A stretch of 18,592 nucleotides of DNA, taken from positions 1 to 18,592 of the forward strand of contig JAIDLK010000003.1 in NCBI GenBank assembly GCA_029051085.1, read 5' to 3'. Origin of the DNA: Alphaproteobacteria bacterium (GTDB taxonomy: Bacteria > Pseudomonadota > Alphaproteobacteria > Rs-D84). Below, in pieces: positions 1-7,254 of this stretch (within the stretch, counting starts at the first letter, position 1; each line of letters begins with the position of its first letter). The position numbers and the translations under genes were made by a program. A model generated the notes under the pieces. That model was given only the letters and a program-made list of their open reading frames with translations. It did no database searches and was not told the origin of the DNA.

Positions 1-429
1 GGTATATTTATAGTATGTATTATTATTTGCCTCACACTGGGTTTTATTACAAGTAGGCGCTGTTGAAGAGCTTTGAACCACACAGGCATTATAATGAATA
101 TCATTAGAACAAACACCAGTGGAGTTGGAGGCCGCCAACGATTTATACTCCTGATTAAAACCGCTCATACATGTTATACATGTCGGAACAACCACCGCCT
201 GGCCTGCCGCGTTGTAATAGCACCAATAACCTTTTGTGCTACAATTTGCCCAAGGATCCGAAGCCGGCGAAACATAACTTCGCCCACCATTGCCATTTGG
301 ACAAAAGCCTGTCCATGATGCCTGCGGTATAATATCCCCGCCATAAGAGGAACATATAGATGCCGCGTTCACCGATGTTGTAAGCATCGCCCCACATAAG
401 ATTGCGTTATAAGCATGTAATTTTTTCAT
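1..429 (-). CDS. Secreted Cys-rich protein, N-terminal part (runs off window)
   Basis: An open frame of 143 codons runs from an ATG at 429-427 to the window edge without a stop, so the C-terminus is missing. The first ~22 residues (MKKLHAYNAILCGAMLTTSVNA) are a classical Sec signal peptide with an Ala-X-Ala-like cleavage site. The mature part is rich in Cys, Gly, Asn and Tyr, with short pairs such as CITC and the segment GYWCYYN, and has no recognisable catalytic motif. The 5' context GGGATTTGAGAAATG matches that of the Cys-rich gene at 16302, and both genes lie behind a copy of the same leader RNA. Likely exported and disulfide-bonded, function unknown. The real gene is easily missed because it has no stop in the window and because spurious frames cover the same bases. 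Confidence 0.85.
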   Translation of the reverse strand, partial: MKKLHAYNAILCGAMLTTSVNAASICSSYGGDIIPQASWTGFCPNGNGGRSYVSPASDPWANCSTKGYWCYYNAAGQAVVVPTCITCMSGFNQEYKSLAASNSTGVCSNDIHYNACVVQSSSTAPTCNKTQCEANNNTYYKYT

Positions 430-452
430 TTCTCAAATCCCTTTTTGTTATT

Positions 453-482
453 AAACAAAACGCCGCCAATAGAATTTGGCGG
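453..482 (-). terminator. Intrinsic terminator ending leader A
   Basis: On the minus strand CCGCCAA (482-476) pairs with TTGGCGG (469-463) around loop ATTCTA, followed by a T-rich tail (CGTTTTGTTT). The hairpin ends only ~24 nt before the ATG at 429, so it can gate expression of that gene. Its 5' arm shares the CC at 482-481 with helix P6, so the two helices either stack coaxially or compete at the junction. Confidence 0.75.
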
Positions 483-696
483 TCGGGGATTGAAAAATCA
501 TATTGTGAAATGACCGCAGGCTTTCGCGCATAAACGCTGTTGTATAACCACGCACCCCCGACCTGTTTATTAACAGCCGGGCGATAAAACATACAGCGCA
601 CATGCGCTGACGTTTTCTCTGTCGGATTACGGCTTTTTACAGCCGTCACAATAAAGGATTTTTCAGGTCCCGAACCCACTATCCGCATGGATTCAA
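453..696 (-). ncRNA. Structured leader RNA, copy A
   Basis: This ~244-nt region lies between promoter and start codon of the Cys-rich gene at 1-429 and matches copy B (16036-16272) helix by helix. Helices (minus-strand order): P1 696-687/679-670; P2 646-641/634-629 (ACGGCT/AGCCGT); conserved block AATCCGAC 628-621; P3 GAC 623-621/GTC 611-609; P4 608-604/599-595; P6 563-554/490-481 (GGTCGGGGGT/ATCCCCGACC); P7 552-548/519-515; P8 GCG 537-535/CGC 528-526; P9 TCAT 513-510/ATGA 501-498; then a terminator. Several pairs differ from copy B yet keep pairing. The family is not recognised. It may be an attenuating leader or a terminated sRNA. Confidence 0.8.
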
Positions 697-700
697 ATAA

Positions 701-729
701 ATTATAAAATAATGCTGCAACCAACACAA
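701..729 (-). promoter_or_regulatory. Promoter of leader A
   Basis: On the minus strand there is TTGTGT (729-724), a 17-bp spacer and a perfect TATAAT (706-701). The expected start site falls around 696-693, at the first helix of the leader (TTGAATCC). A GAATC (GANTC) site at 694-690 sits at this start. Confidence 0.7.
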
Positions 730-734
730 GCAAC

Positions 735-770
735 AAATAAGAAATCGCCCAAAAGGGCGATTTCTTATTT
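735..770 (-). terminator. Terminator of rnhB-pgk
   Basis: This is a 16-bp perfect inverted repeat (735-750 and 755-770) with an AAAA/TTTT loop and A/T-rich outer arms, overlapping the pgk stop codon at 765-767. The T-rich 3' arm on the minus strand fits rho-independent termination. It also insulates the leader A promoter, which starts just downstream. Confidence 0.85.
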
Positions 771-1934
771 ATCTTCCAGTATTGCAATTCCGGGCAGCGT
801 ACGTCCCTCTACAAACTCCAAGAATGCGCCACCACCGGTCGAAACATACGACATATACGACTTTACACCGCATGCCTCCAGGGCTGCAACCGTATCCCCA
901 CCACCGACAACACTTACCAGCTTGCCGTCACGCGTACGTGCCGCAATCTGCTCGGCAATAGAGAATGACCCCATCGACCAGACCGGCGCCCATTCCGCCA
1001 TACCGACCGTACCATTCCATATAACCGTCGCCGCCTTATCAATCGCCGCCAGATTGCGGGCCGTTGTATCAATCCCGGCATCAATGATAATGTCATCATC
1101 GGTTATTGCATCAACAGCCTTGTTTTCCCGAACCGCATCACGCTTAAATTCTTTTGCAACCCCTTTGTCCAAAGGCAGCAGAATCTGGCAATTATTTTCT
1201 TTTGCAAATTCCATAATCTCCAGCGCAGTGTCTTTCTGATCGGCTTCAAACAAAGAGTTTCCAACCTTATGCCCCTGGGCATAATTAAATGTTGTCCCCA
1301 GCGCACCGCCGATAATCATCGTATCAGACAGTTTCGCCAGTGCTTTCAGTACGCCGATTTTTGTGGAAACCTTGCTGCCAGCAACAATAGATAACAGCGG
1401 ACGTGCAGGATTTTCCATAACATTCGACAGATTTTCTATCTCTGCCGCCAGCAAATTACCCGCATATGATGGCAGAATTTCCGCCACACCAACCGTACTG
1501 GCATGCGCGCGGTGCGATACGGCAAAAGCATCGTTTACAAACAAATCAAACCCTTCGGCCAGCTTTGCCGCAAACGCGGGGTCATTTTTCTCCTCTCCTT
1601 CATAAAAGCGCACATTTTCCAGCAGAACAATATCGCCCTCTTTCATGTTCGCCATAAAACCTTTGTCCAGACAGTCGGCAATCAACGGCACATGCATATA
1701 TTCCGCCACCGGCGCCAGCGAATATTCCATATTCCGCGTACCCTTTGGACGCCCCAGATGCGCACAGATGGCAATTTTTGCACCGGCCGCACGTAATGCG
1801 TTTATTGTGGGCATGCTCTGCTCTATACGAAATCCGTCGGTAATTTTACCATCAACAATCTGAACATTAAAATCATCACGCAACAGTACCAGCTTGCCGC
1901 GCACATCAACATTTTCAATCGTGCGAAGTTTCAT
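765..1934 (-). CDS. pgk: Phosphoglycerate kinase
   Basis: Cytosolic glycolytic enzyme transferring phosphate between 1,3-bisphosphoglycerate and ADP. The protein is 389 residues, usual for bacterial PGK. Family motifs appear in order: RDDFNV near residue 19 (substrate loop), HLGRPKG near 59, LLENVRF near 104, NDAF near 134, SKVSTK near 187, and the C-terminal GGGDT and STGGGA nucleotide/hinge motifs. The ATG at 1934 has AAAGGA 7 nt upstream. The start lies 20 nt inside the end of rnhB, implying cotranscription and translational coupling. No missing residue or frame break was seen. Confidence 0.97.
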   Translation of the reverse strand: MKLRTIENVDVRGKLVLLRDDFNVQIVDGKITDGFRIEQSMPTINALRAAGAKIAICAHLGRPKGTRNMEYSLAPVAEYMHVPLIADCLDKGFMANMKEGDIVLLENVRFYEGEEKNDPAFAAKLAEGFDLFVNDAFAVSHRAHASTVGVAEILPSYAGNLLAAEIENLSNVMENPARPLLSIVAGSKVSTKIGVLKALAKLSDTMIIGGALGTTFNYAQGHKVGNSLFEADQKDTALEIMEFAKENNCQILLPLDKGVAKEFKRDAVRENKAVDAITDDDIIIDAGIDTTARNLAAIDKAATVIWNGTVGMAEWAPVWSMGSFSIAEQIAARTRDGKLVSVVGGGDTVAALEACGVKSYMSYVSTGGGAFLEFVEGRTLPGIAILEDK

Positions 1935-2538
1935 TCTTTATCCTTTCCTTTATCGGTCCAAAACTTTTTCTATAGCAATCGTTTATACCATACTTTTCAA
2001 TTGCTTGCAAATGCGACTGTGTCGGATAACCGGCATTTTTATCCCATCCATATTGCGGATACTGTGCGGCCAAATCCGCCATGATACGGTCACGCGTTTC
2101 CTTGGCAACAATAGATGCCGCCGCAATTGACAAAGACTTTGCATCCCCTTTTATCAATGCCGCCCCCACCAAGCCTTTGGGCACACGGTTCCCGTCAACC
2201 AAACAGAATTCCGGCCGCACCGCAAGTGCCGATACCGCACGCTCCATCGCAAGCATTGATGCCCACAGAATATTAAGCTCGTCAATTTCGGCCGGCGTGC
2301 ACTGGCCCACCGCCCAAACGGTGTTTTGTGTTATCCATTCATATGCCGCCGCACGGGCCCGATGCGTCATCTGTTTGGAATCCCGTATAACAACAGGTAT
2401 TTCAATATCACGCCGCGGGAAAATCACCGCCGCCGCAACAACCGGCCCGCACAAGGGCCCACGCCCCGCCTCGTCACAGCCGGCAACAATCACGGCATCA
2501 CATTCGTTCTCATAACTAAAATCAGGATTTGTTTTCAT
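1915..2538 (-). CDS. rnhB: Ribonuclease HII
   Basis: Cleaves RNA in RNA-DNA hybrids and removes misincorporated ribonucleotides. The 207-residue length fits the family. The catalytic acidic set is visible as D22-E23 in CDEAGRGPL, D115 in LVDGN and D132 in KGDAKS. The signature IAAASIVAKETRD and the GYPTQSH motif follow. The first gene of an rnhB-pgk pair whose frames overlap by 20 nt. In many alphaproteobacteria rnhB sits beside ccrM; here ccrM is ~3.4 kb away with other genes between. Confidence 0.96.
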   Translation of the reverse strand: MKTNPDFSYENECDAVIVAGCDEAGRGPLCGPVVAAAVIFPRRDIEIPVVIRDSKQMTHRARAAAYEWITQNTVWAVGQCTPAEIDELNILWASMLAMERAVSALAVRPEFCLVDGNRVPKGLVGAALIKGDAKSLSIAAASIVAKETRDRIMADLAAQYPQYGWDKNAGYPTQSHLQAIEKYGINDCYRKSFGPIKERIKNETSHD

Positions 2539-2652
2539 CTGCCACCCAGACTATCACCATTGCAAATAAAAACAAAACAATTTTTCAGCACCTTTATTGG
2601 CAGTCCATAATTTTTATCAGCCATATATTAAAAATATCACGAAATAACAAAC

Positions 2653-2719
2653 GGATAACAATCCACAACATATGCCTAATCCAAAGGACCGTTTTCCCAA
2701 AGCGGCCCGCCAAAGGCAT
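2653..2719. other. Hairpin cluster in the rnhB / Cys-rich gene gap
   Basis: The 270-bp divergent gap 2539-2808 has no gene. It holds a hairpin GGAT/ATCC (2653-2664) and then a possible three-way junction. The outer stem is ATGCC 2672-2676/GGCAT 2715-2719, enclosing TCC-AAA-GGA (2680-2688) and a 7-bp stem CCGTTTT 2689-2695/AAAGCGG 2699-2705. It could be leader structure of the gene at 2809 or chance folding. It does not align with the leader element found at 453-696 and 16036-16272. No convincing promoter was found; TTGTCA at 2741 is a weak -35 candidate. Confidence 0.35.
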
Positions 2720-2808
2720 TTTATCCAAGTATTCCGCACATTGTCAACAGTAAAAAAGTGCCTGATTAAAACGGTGGTTTTATTTCTGCAAGACAACAGG
2801 AAAACATC

Positions 2809-3504
2809 ATGAAAACACACATTCTAATCGCATCAACATTCGCACTGATGGGCATCGAATCCGCATACTCAAATTGCACTGAAGCGGATTATTTTGGCAC
2901 ACAATGCACAGCAATCACAGAACCGGCACAAAATATAGCACACTGTAAATCGTATGAGTTTTCGCACTCTCTGTGCTATAAGAACGCGTCGGGAACACAT
3001 AAGAAATTTCATCTGTGCAAAGAATGTGAAGATGGATATATCCTGACATTAAATCCGGATTATACAGCAATGGGCTGTGACAAAGGCGACGGCGGCGTAT
3101 ATGTCTGCCTGCCGTGCAGTCTGGCAAAAACATGCGACCCGCACAGCGAAATAGAATATGATCCCGACGCATGGCGTGATTCCTGGACAGGATACCAATC
3201 AAACAGCTATACGGAATGCAACACCGCCACATGCCAATGGGAAAAGCGCACAACATACAGATGCTCCGCCGGCTATTATGGTCCCGGCGATGGCATCACG
3301 GAAAATTATGTCGAAGGATTTGGCATAATGGGCCTGAACGGCTGCACGATATGCCCGCCAAATCCGTTTGCTACACAATCCGGACAATCCGACGTCGATG
3401 ACAATGCCACAATCCAAAAATGTTATCTTGTGGAAGATATCGGCTATGATTTTACAGGCACATATAACATCGTACCCTCCGGCAGTCGCTGTTATCACGA
3501 TTAA
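2809..3504 (+). CDS. Secreted Cys-rich protein
   Basis: The 231-residue product has a Sec signal peptide (MKTHILIASTFALMGIESAYS, cut before NCTEADY) and about 20 Cys in the mature chain, as spaced pairs (CKEC, CLPC, CTIC). A module near residues 150-231 (CSAGYYG...CTICPPN...IQKCYL...FTGTY...SRCY) closely parallels the C-terminus of the protein at 16302 (CKAGYYG...CNACPGN...IHSCYL...TTGSW...GKCYY). The two therefore share a family-level domain reminiscent of EGF/TNFR-like disulfide modules. SD AGGA is ~8 nt before the ATG. Probably periplasmic or surface-exposed; function unknown. Unlike its relatives at 1-429 and 16302 it lacks the leader element. Confidence 0.85.
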   Translation: MKTHILIASTFALMGIESAYSNCTEADYFGTQCTAITEPAQNIAHCKSYEFSHSLCYKNASGTHKKFHLCKECEDGYILTLNPDYTAMGCDKGDGGVYVCLPCSLAKTCDPHSEIEYDPDAWRDSWTGYQSNSYTECNTATCQWEKRTTYRCSAGYYGPGDGITENYVEGFGIMGLNGCTICPPNPFATQSGQSDVDDNATIQKCYLVEDIGYDFTGTYNIVPSGSRCYHD

Positions 3505-3528
3505 AAACACCCCAAACTGGGGCGTTTT
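3504..3528. terminator. Bidirectional terminator between convergent genes
   Basis: AAAAC-a-CCCC (3504-3513), loop AAACT, GGGG-c-GTTTT (3519-3528), with T-rich tails in both directions. It serves the plus-strand Cys-rich gene (stop 3504) and the minus-strand transglycosylase (stop 3532). Confidence 0.85.
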
Positions 3529-3531
3529 ATT

Positions 3532-5256
3532 TTATATCGCCATACGGTCGGCAATTTGCTTTTGAACGTATTCGTCCTCGCTGTTATACAGGGGCCAGTC
3601 GCCATCAGCCAAATCTTTCATCGATGTCAGCGGCTGATTCAACCGCGCTCGATACAGCCACAGGTTTGACATAACACGCTTTATATAGCCGCGCGTCTCA
3701 TATGCCGGGAAGCTTTCTATATACAGCAACGGATCATATGTTTCAAAAGACTTTTCAAACTTTACCAAAGTCCCCATCCCGGCATTATATGCCACCAACA
3801 TTTTAATAATATTATTTTCAATATTCGGATGCGCCAATAAATCAACTATATACTGCTGGCCCAGGAACATGTTATGCTCCGGATTGGAAATGTCAATGTC
3901 GGCCATAGAAACCTTGTTGTTGCGCGCGACCAGTTTTGCCGTACTCGGCATTAACTGCATTACACCGCTGGCCCCCGCGCCCGATTTGGCATTTGTACGG
4001 AAATTACTTTCCTGCTTTGTAATCGCCAACAGCAGTGCCCGATCAATGGACCAACCGCCCATCGGCTCCCAGTTCGGCAAAGGATACTGGGCCGAATAAA
4101 TAATATTGTCATCAATTTCCAGAATGCCGCGGTCACGCACCACACTGGACGCCTGAATTGACAATCGCGGCAATGCATACGCCGTCGCCACAGAATTTAC
4201 CGCATGCAGCGTTCTGTCCGATGCATTGGACGTAATAAGCAACTTCAAATATTGTTCCGCACGTTCGTTCTGTTCAACCTGTAACAGCGCCAGCGCAATT
4301 TTCCCGTATTTTGTTTCACGCAGCGCATCCAAATCATCCTCTGTGCAATCCTGTTCAAAGAATTCATACTGCGGCGTATGCCCCAGCATGGTCGCCGACA
4401 AAGCACCATAAAACGCCATCGGATGCGCGGCGGCAATATTCCAATATTCACGTGCACGACTGCGCCGCCCGTTAAAGTCCGCCGCACGCCCGGCCCAGAA
4501 TGCCGCCTCTGTCTTGCGCGCATTGTTAATCTGGTTCAAATCCAAAATACGACTGAAATACTTTTCACTTTCTGCGAACTTCTCCTCTTTAAAATACAGC
4601 AGCCCCATTGTCCACAAACCGTATTCGGATTCCGCATCAGACGCAACAAATCCCCATTTTTTCGCCAGTTCATACTCGCCATTTGTATAATAAACATACG
4701 CCAGACGACCGGCCAGACGCCCATAATCAGATTCGGTTAACTTGCGGCGAAACGCGGATTCTTGCAATATCGTACGCGCTGTTTTAGTACTGCCACTGCG
4801 GATGGCACGCTTAAACTTTGTAATTTTTTTATCTGTCTCGCCCGAATATTTCTTTGCAGTCCAGGTCTCGGATTGGGCCGCTTCAATAGACGCGCCCCCG
4901 GTAATAACCCGTGGCAGCTTTGCACTGCGCACGCTTACCTTCTTAATTTTGGCCAGCTTTTCCATACGCTCGGCCCCGGGCATGTTATAATATTTTTGCT
5001 GCCAGGCGGCAACCTCGCGTCCCTTGGTGTGATAAGTTTTGGAAATATATCGCTGATACAACACCTCGCCCATCAGCAAGTCATCAGTCAGCTGCTTTTC
5101 CAATCGCATCGCGGCATCAATCTTCTCTTTGCCCTGCAGCATAAAAATCTGTGTATAAAGACTGGCGTTTTCGTCATCCAAAACATCAAGCGTTTCCGCA
5201 TGCACCACCGCCAGCGGCATTATCACAGCAATTAAAAATGCATAAATTTTTTTCAT
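3532..5256 (-). CDS. Soluble lytic murein transglycosylase (Slt-like)
   Basis: Cleaves the MurNAc-GlcNAc bond of peptidoglycan in the periplasm, forming 1,6-anhydro ends. The 574-residue protein has a signal peptide (to about A20). A long helical region with tetratricopeptide-like stretches spans roughly residues 170-320. The C-terminal SLT domain follows: the ITKQESNF motif has the catalytic Glu at about residue 416, then GASGVMQLMPSTA, and NPEHNMFLGQQY and VAYNAG further on. This is the family 1A arrangement. It starts 3 nt after the nrdR stop, so the two are cotranscribed. No SD-like sequence of note precedes the ATG, suggesting translational coupling. Confidence 0.93.
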   Translation of the reverse strand: MKKIYAFLIAVIMPLAVVHAETLDVLDDENASLYTQIFMLQGKEKIDAAMRLEKQLTDDLLMGEVLYQRYISKTYHTKGREVAAWQQKYYNMPGAERMEKLAKIKKVSVRSAKLPRVITGGASIEAAQSETWTAKKYSGETDKKITKFKRAIRSGSTKTARTILQESAFRRKLTESDYGRLAGRLAYVYYTNGEYELAKKWGFVASDAESEYGLWTMGLLYFKEEKFAESEKYFSRILDLNQINNARKTEAAFWAGRAADFNGRRSRAREYWNIAAAHPMAFYGALSATMLGHTPQYEFFEQDCTEDDLDALRETKYGKIALALLQVEQNERAEQYLKLLITSNASDRTLHAVNSVATAYALPRLSIQASSVVRDRGILEIDDNIIYSAQYPLPNWEPMGGWSIDRALLLAITKQESNFRTNAKSGAGASGVMQLMPSTAKLVARNNKVSMADIDISNPEHNMFLGQQYIVDLLAHPNIENNIIKMLVAYNAGMGTLVKFEKSFETYDPLLYIESFPAYETRGYIKRVMSNLWLYRARLNQPLTSMKDLADGDWPLYNSEDEYVQKQIADRMAI

Positions 5257-5259
5257 ATC

Positions 5260-5760
5260 TTAAAACAATGACGTTTTCGGCAAATGACATACCGCGGCAT
5301 CGTCGTCCGCTTCCGGAATTTGATCAATAATTTTCTTAAAGTCGGCAATACGCGAAAACTTGCGGTAAACGGATGCAAAGCGCACGAACGCAATCGGGTC
5401 CAAATTCAGCAAAGAATCCGACACCATCTGTCCGACCATGGCACTTGTTACCGTATCATCGGCCGTCTCGGTCTCAAGCCGGCGATGAATTGATGTTACC
5501 AGTTTTTCAATCTGTTCATCCCCCACATCGCGGTTCCGACACGCCAGTTTTATGCTGCGACGCAGCTTTTCACGGTCAAAAGCCTCTATCTTGCCGCTAT
5601 TTTTGCGCACCATTAAATCACGCATCTGAACACGCTCAACCGTCGTGAATTTAGCCCCACAGTCATTACAGACGCGGCGACGGCGAATAATCGCATCTTC
5701 GGTATCCGGGCGGGAATCCGTAACGCGACTGTCGGTTGAATTACAGTATGGACATCTCAT
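5260..5760 (-). CDS. nrdR: Transcriptional repressor NrdR
   Basis: ATP/dATP-sensing repressor of ribonucleotide reductase genes. The start is taken at ATG 5760 giving MRCPYC, the invariant NrdR N-terminus; a TTG further upstream would add 13 residues not typical of the family. The 166-residue chain has the zinc ribbon CPYC...CNDCG (residues 3-35), the RRRRVC segment, and an ATP-cone domain (residues ~48-138). First gene of an nrdR-transglycosylase pair, divergent from ccrM. The 5' UTR contains the hairpin at 5788-5819. No NrdR-box-like repeat was recognised nearby. Confidence 0.95.
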   Translation of the reverse strand: MRCPYCNSTDSRVTDSRPDTEDAIIRRRRVCNDCGAKFTTVERVQMRDLMVRKNSGKIEAFDREKLRRSIKLACRNRDVGDEQIEKLVTSIHRRLETETADDTVTSAMVGQMVSDSLLNLDPIAFVRFASVYRKFSRIADFKKIIDQIPEADDDAAVCHLPKTSLF

Positions 5761-5787
5761 ATCACCGATAACGGTAGCAATCAAAAG

Positions 5788-5825
5788 TCCCGCGTGCAAG
5801 CATAAATTGCAACACGGGATTTTTT
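5788..5825 (+). terminator. Terminator-like hairpin in the nrdR-ccrM gap
   Basis: TCCCG (5788-5792) pairs with CGGGA (5815-5819), and inner GTGCAA (5794-5799) pairs with TTGCA-a-C (5807-5813). TTTTTT (5820-5825) follows on the plus strand. Nothing upstream on the plus strand needs terminating except stray transcripts antisense to nrdR. Read on the minus strand, the same hairpin sits in the nrdR leader with a short T-tail (CTTTTG), so it could attenuate nrdR. Confidence 0.55.
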
Positions 5826-5936
5826 GAAAAAAATCGCATTTTTATAAAAATCAAGAAGATTTTTGTATACGCCATCCCCCGCCCGCGTTTTTTTACAGAG
5901 CAATATGTGATAAAATAAGCACATAGGCAGAGAGAA

Positions 5937-7037
5937 ATGAACAAATACCTGAACCAGATTTTGGCCGGCGATTGCATAGAGCTTATGCGCGGTCTGCCCG
6001 ACAACTCGGTTGATGCGGTTTTCGCGGACAGCCCATATAACCTGCAGCTGGGGGCAAAAACATTATATCGCCCCGAAGACCAGACGGCCGCACGCGCGGT
6101 CCGTGATTCTTGGGATGCCTTTGACAGCCCCGCCGCATATGACGAATTCACGCGCCAGTGGATGGCGGAATGCAAGCGCGTATTAAAACCGGACGGCGCC
6201 ATGTGGGTCATCGGCAGCTATCATAACATTTTCCGTGTCGGTGCAATTTTACAGGATTTGGGATTCTGGATTTTAAACGATATCGTATGGGTCAAAACCA
6301 ACCCAATGCCGAATTTCCGTGGCACGCGTTTTACAAACGCACACGAAACCCTGATTTGGGCCACACCCCAGAAAACCGGAAAATATACATTTAACTATGA
6401 AACGATGAAAAAAATGAACGGCGGCAAGCAGATGCGCAGCGACTGGGACATAAACATATGCCTGGGCGAAGAACGCATCAAAGGCGCCGACGGCAAAAGC
6501 CTGCATAACACGCAAAAGCCGATGGACCTGTTGCGCCGCGTGATTTTATCATCGACCAAGCCCGGCGACATTATCCTTGACCCATTCATGGGCAGTGGCA
6601 CAACCGCTGCCGCCGCACGCGAGCTGGGGCGGAACTTTATCGGTTTTGAACGCGAAGAATCATATGTTGCAGCCGCACGCGCACGCGTGGAAAAAATAAC
6701 ACCGGCCGACCTGTCAGACATAGAGGTCGCCGCCCCAAAGCGCGCCGAAACACGCATCGCATTCAAAGAACTGATTGATGCCGGCCTGTTATATGTCGGC
6801 CAGACACTGGTCAGCCCCAAAGGCGCCCGTGTCATGATAACACGCGACAGCCTGTTAACACACAGTCTGCACGGCAAGGCGTCAATTCATGTAATGGCCG
6901 CGCGCCTGCAGCGCAGCGTCAGCTTTAACGGCTGGGATTACTGGTCTGCGGAAAAACGCGACGGCAGCCTGGTCCCGATTGATGAACTGCGCAAATATCT
7001 GCGCGGAATTAAACAGGATATGAAGAAAGCTGCATAA
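5937..7037 (+). CDS. ccrM: Cell-cycle regulated GANTC adenine DNA methyltransferase (CcrM family)
   Basis: Transfers methyl from SAM to N6-adenine, in this family at GANTC. 366 residues, close to CcrM size. Beta-class order is visible: target-recognition/catalytic motif DSPYNLQLG at 31-39 first, RFTNAHETLIWA at 131-142, HNTQKPMDLLRR at 190-201, then the SAM loop DPFMGSGTT at 215-223. The C-terminal ~85 residues (LIDAGLLYVGQTLVSPKG...WDYWS) match the RAMA domain of CcrM. Two motif positions are unusual: DSPY where CcrM normally has DPPY, and HNTQKP for HPTQKP. SD AGAGAG precedes ATG 5937. Divergent from nrdR; a possible -10 (TAAAAT, 5911-5916) lacks a good -35. Confidence 0.94.
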   Translation: MNKYLNQILAGDCIELMRGLPDNSVDAVFADSPYNLQLGAKTLYRPEDQTAARAVRDSWDAFDSPAAYDEFTRQWMAECKRVLKPDGAMWVIGSYHNIFRVGAILQDLGFWILNDIVWVKTNPMPNFRGTRFTNAHETLIWATPQKTGKYTFNYETMKKMNGGKQMRSDWDINICLGEERIKGADGKSLHNTQKPMDLLRRVILSSTKPGDIILDPFMGSGTTAAAARELGRNFIGFEREESYVAAARARVEKITPADLSDIEVAAPKRAETRIAFKELIDAGLLYVGQTLVSPKGARVMITRDSLLTHSLHGKASIHVMAARLQRSVSFNGWDYWSAEKRDGSLVPIDELRKYLRGIKQDMKKAA

Positions 7038-7067
7038 TAAACGCCGGCATAAAAAGTTTGGTCTGTC

Positions 7068-7094
7068 CCCGCGCATAATGCGCGGGAATTTTTT
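7068..7094 (+). terminator. ccrM terminator
   Basis: CCCGCGCAT (7068-7076) and ATGCGCGGG (7078-7086) form a GC-rich hairpin followed by AATTTTTT. It lies ~30 nt after the ccrM stop. The rest of the gap (7095-7223) shows nothing recognisable. Confidence 0.9.
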
Positions 7095-7223
7095 ATCCAC
7101 CACCATTGGCGGAATAGGAACTCACAGTCAATAAATATGTTTATGCGGACACCGAATGCATTTACGCATTTCAACATGTGCACCCTAATCATCATGACAA
7201 TAACAATAGTCCGTTACAGCCAT

Positions 7224-7254
7224 AAAAAATCCCCGCCATCGCGGGGACTTTTTT
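7224..7254 (-). terminator. Terminator of the 759-residue protein gene
   Basis: CCCCGC (7231-7236), loop CATC, GCGGGG (7241-7246), flanked by T6 on the plus strand and A6 (T6 on the minus strand) on the other side. It overlaps the stop codon of the minus-strand gene at 7253-7255. Confidence 0.88.

Noticed and set aside
73..318. 81-residue plus-strand frame in the first 320 bases
   Set aside because: Antisense shadow of the Cys-rich gene at 1-429, with no signal peptide, SD or family likeness.
407..787. 126-residue minus-strand open frame across leader A
   Set aside because: It runs through the pgk terminator, the promoter and the structured leader, and overlaps the true Cys-rich gene start. 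Copy B has no equivalent frame, and differences between copies preserve RNA pairing rather than codons.
7095..7223. Gap after ccrM checked for tRNA or small RNA
   Set aside because: No cloverleaf, promoter pair or convincing hairpin beyond the two flanking terminators.
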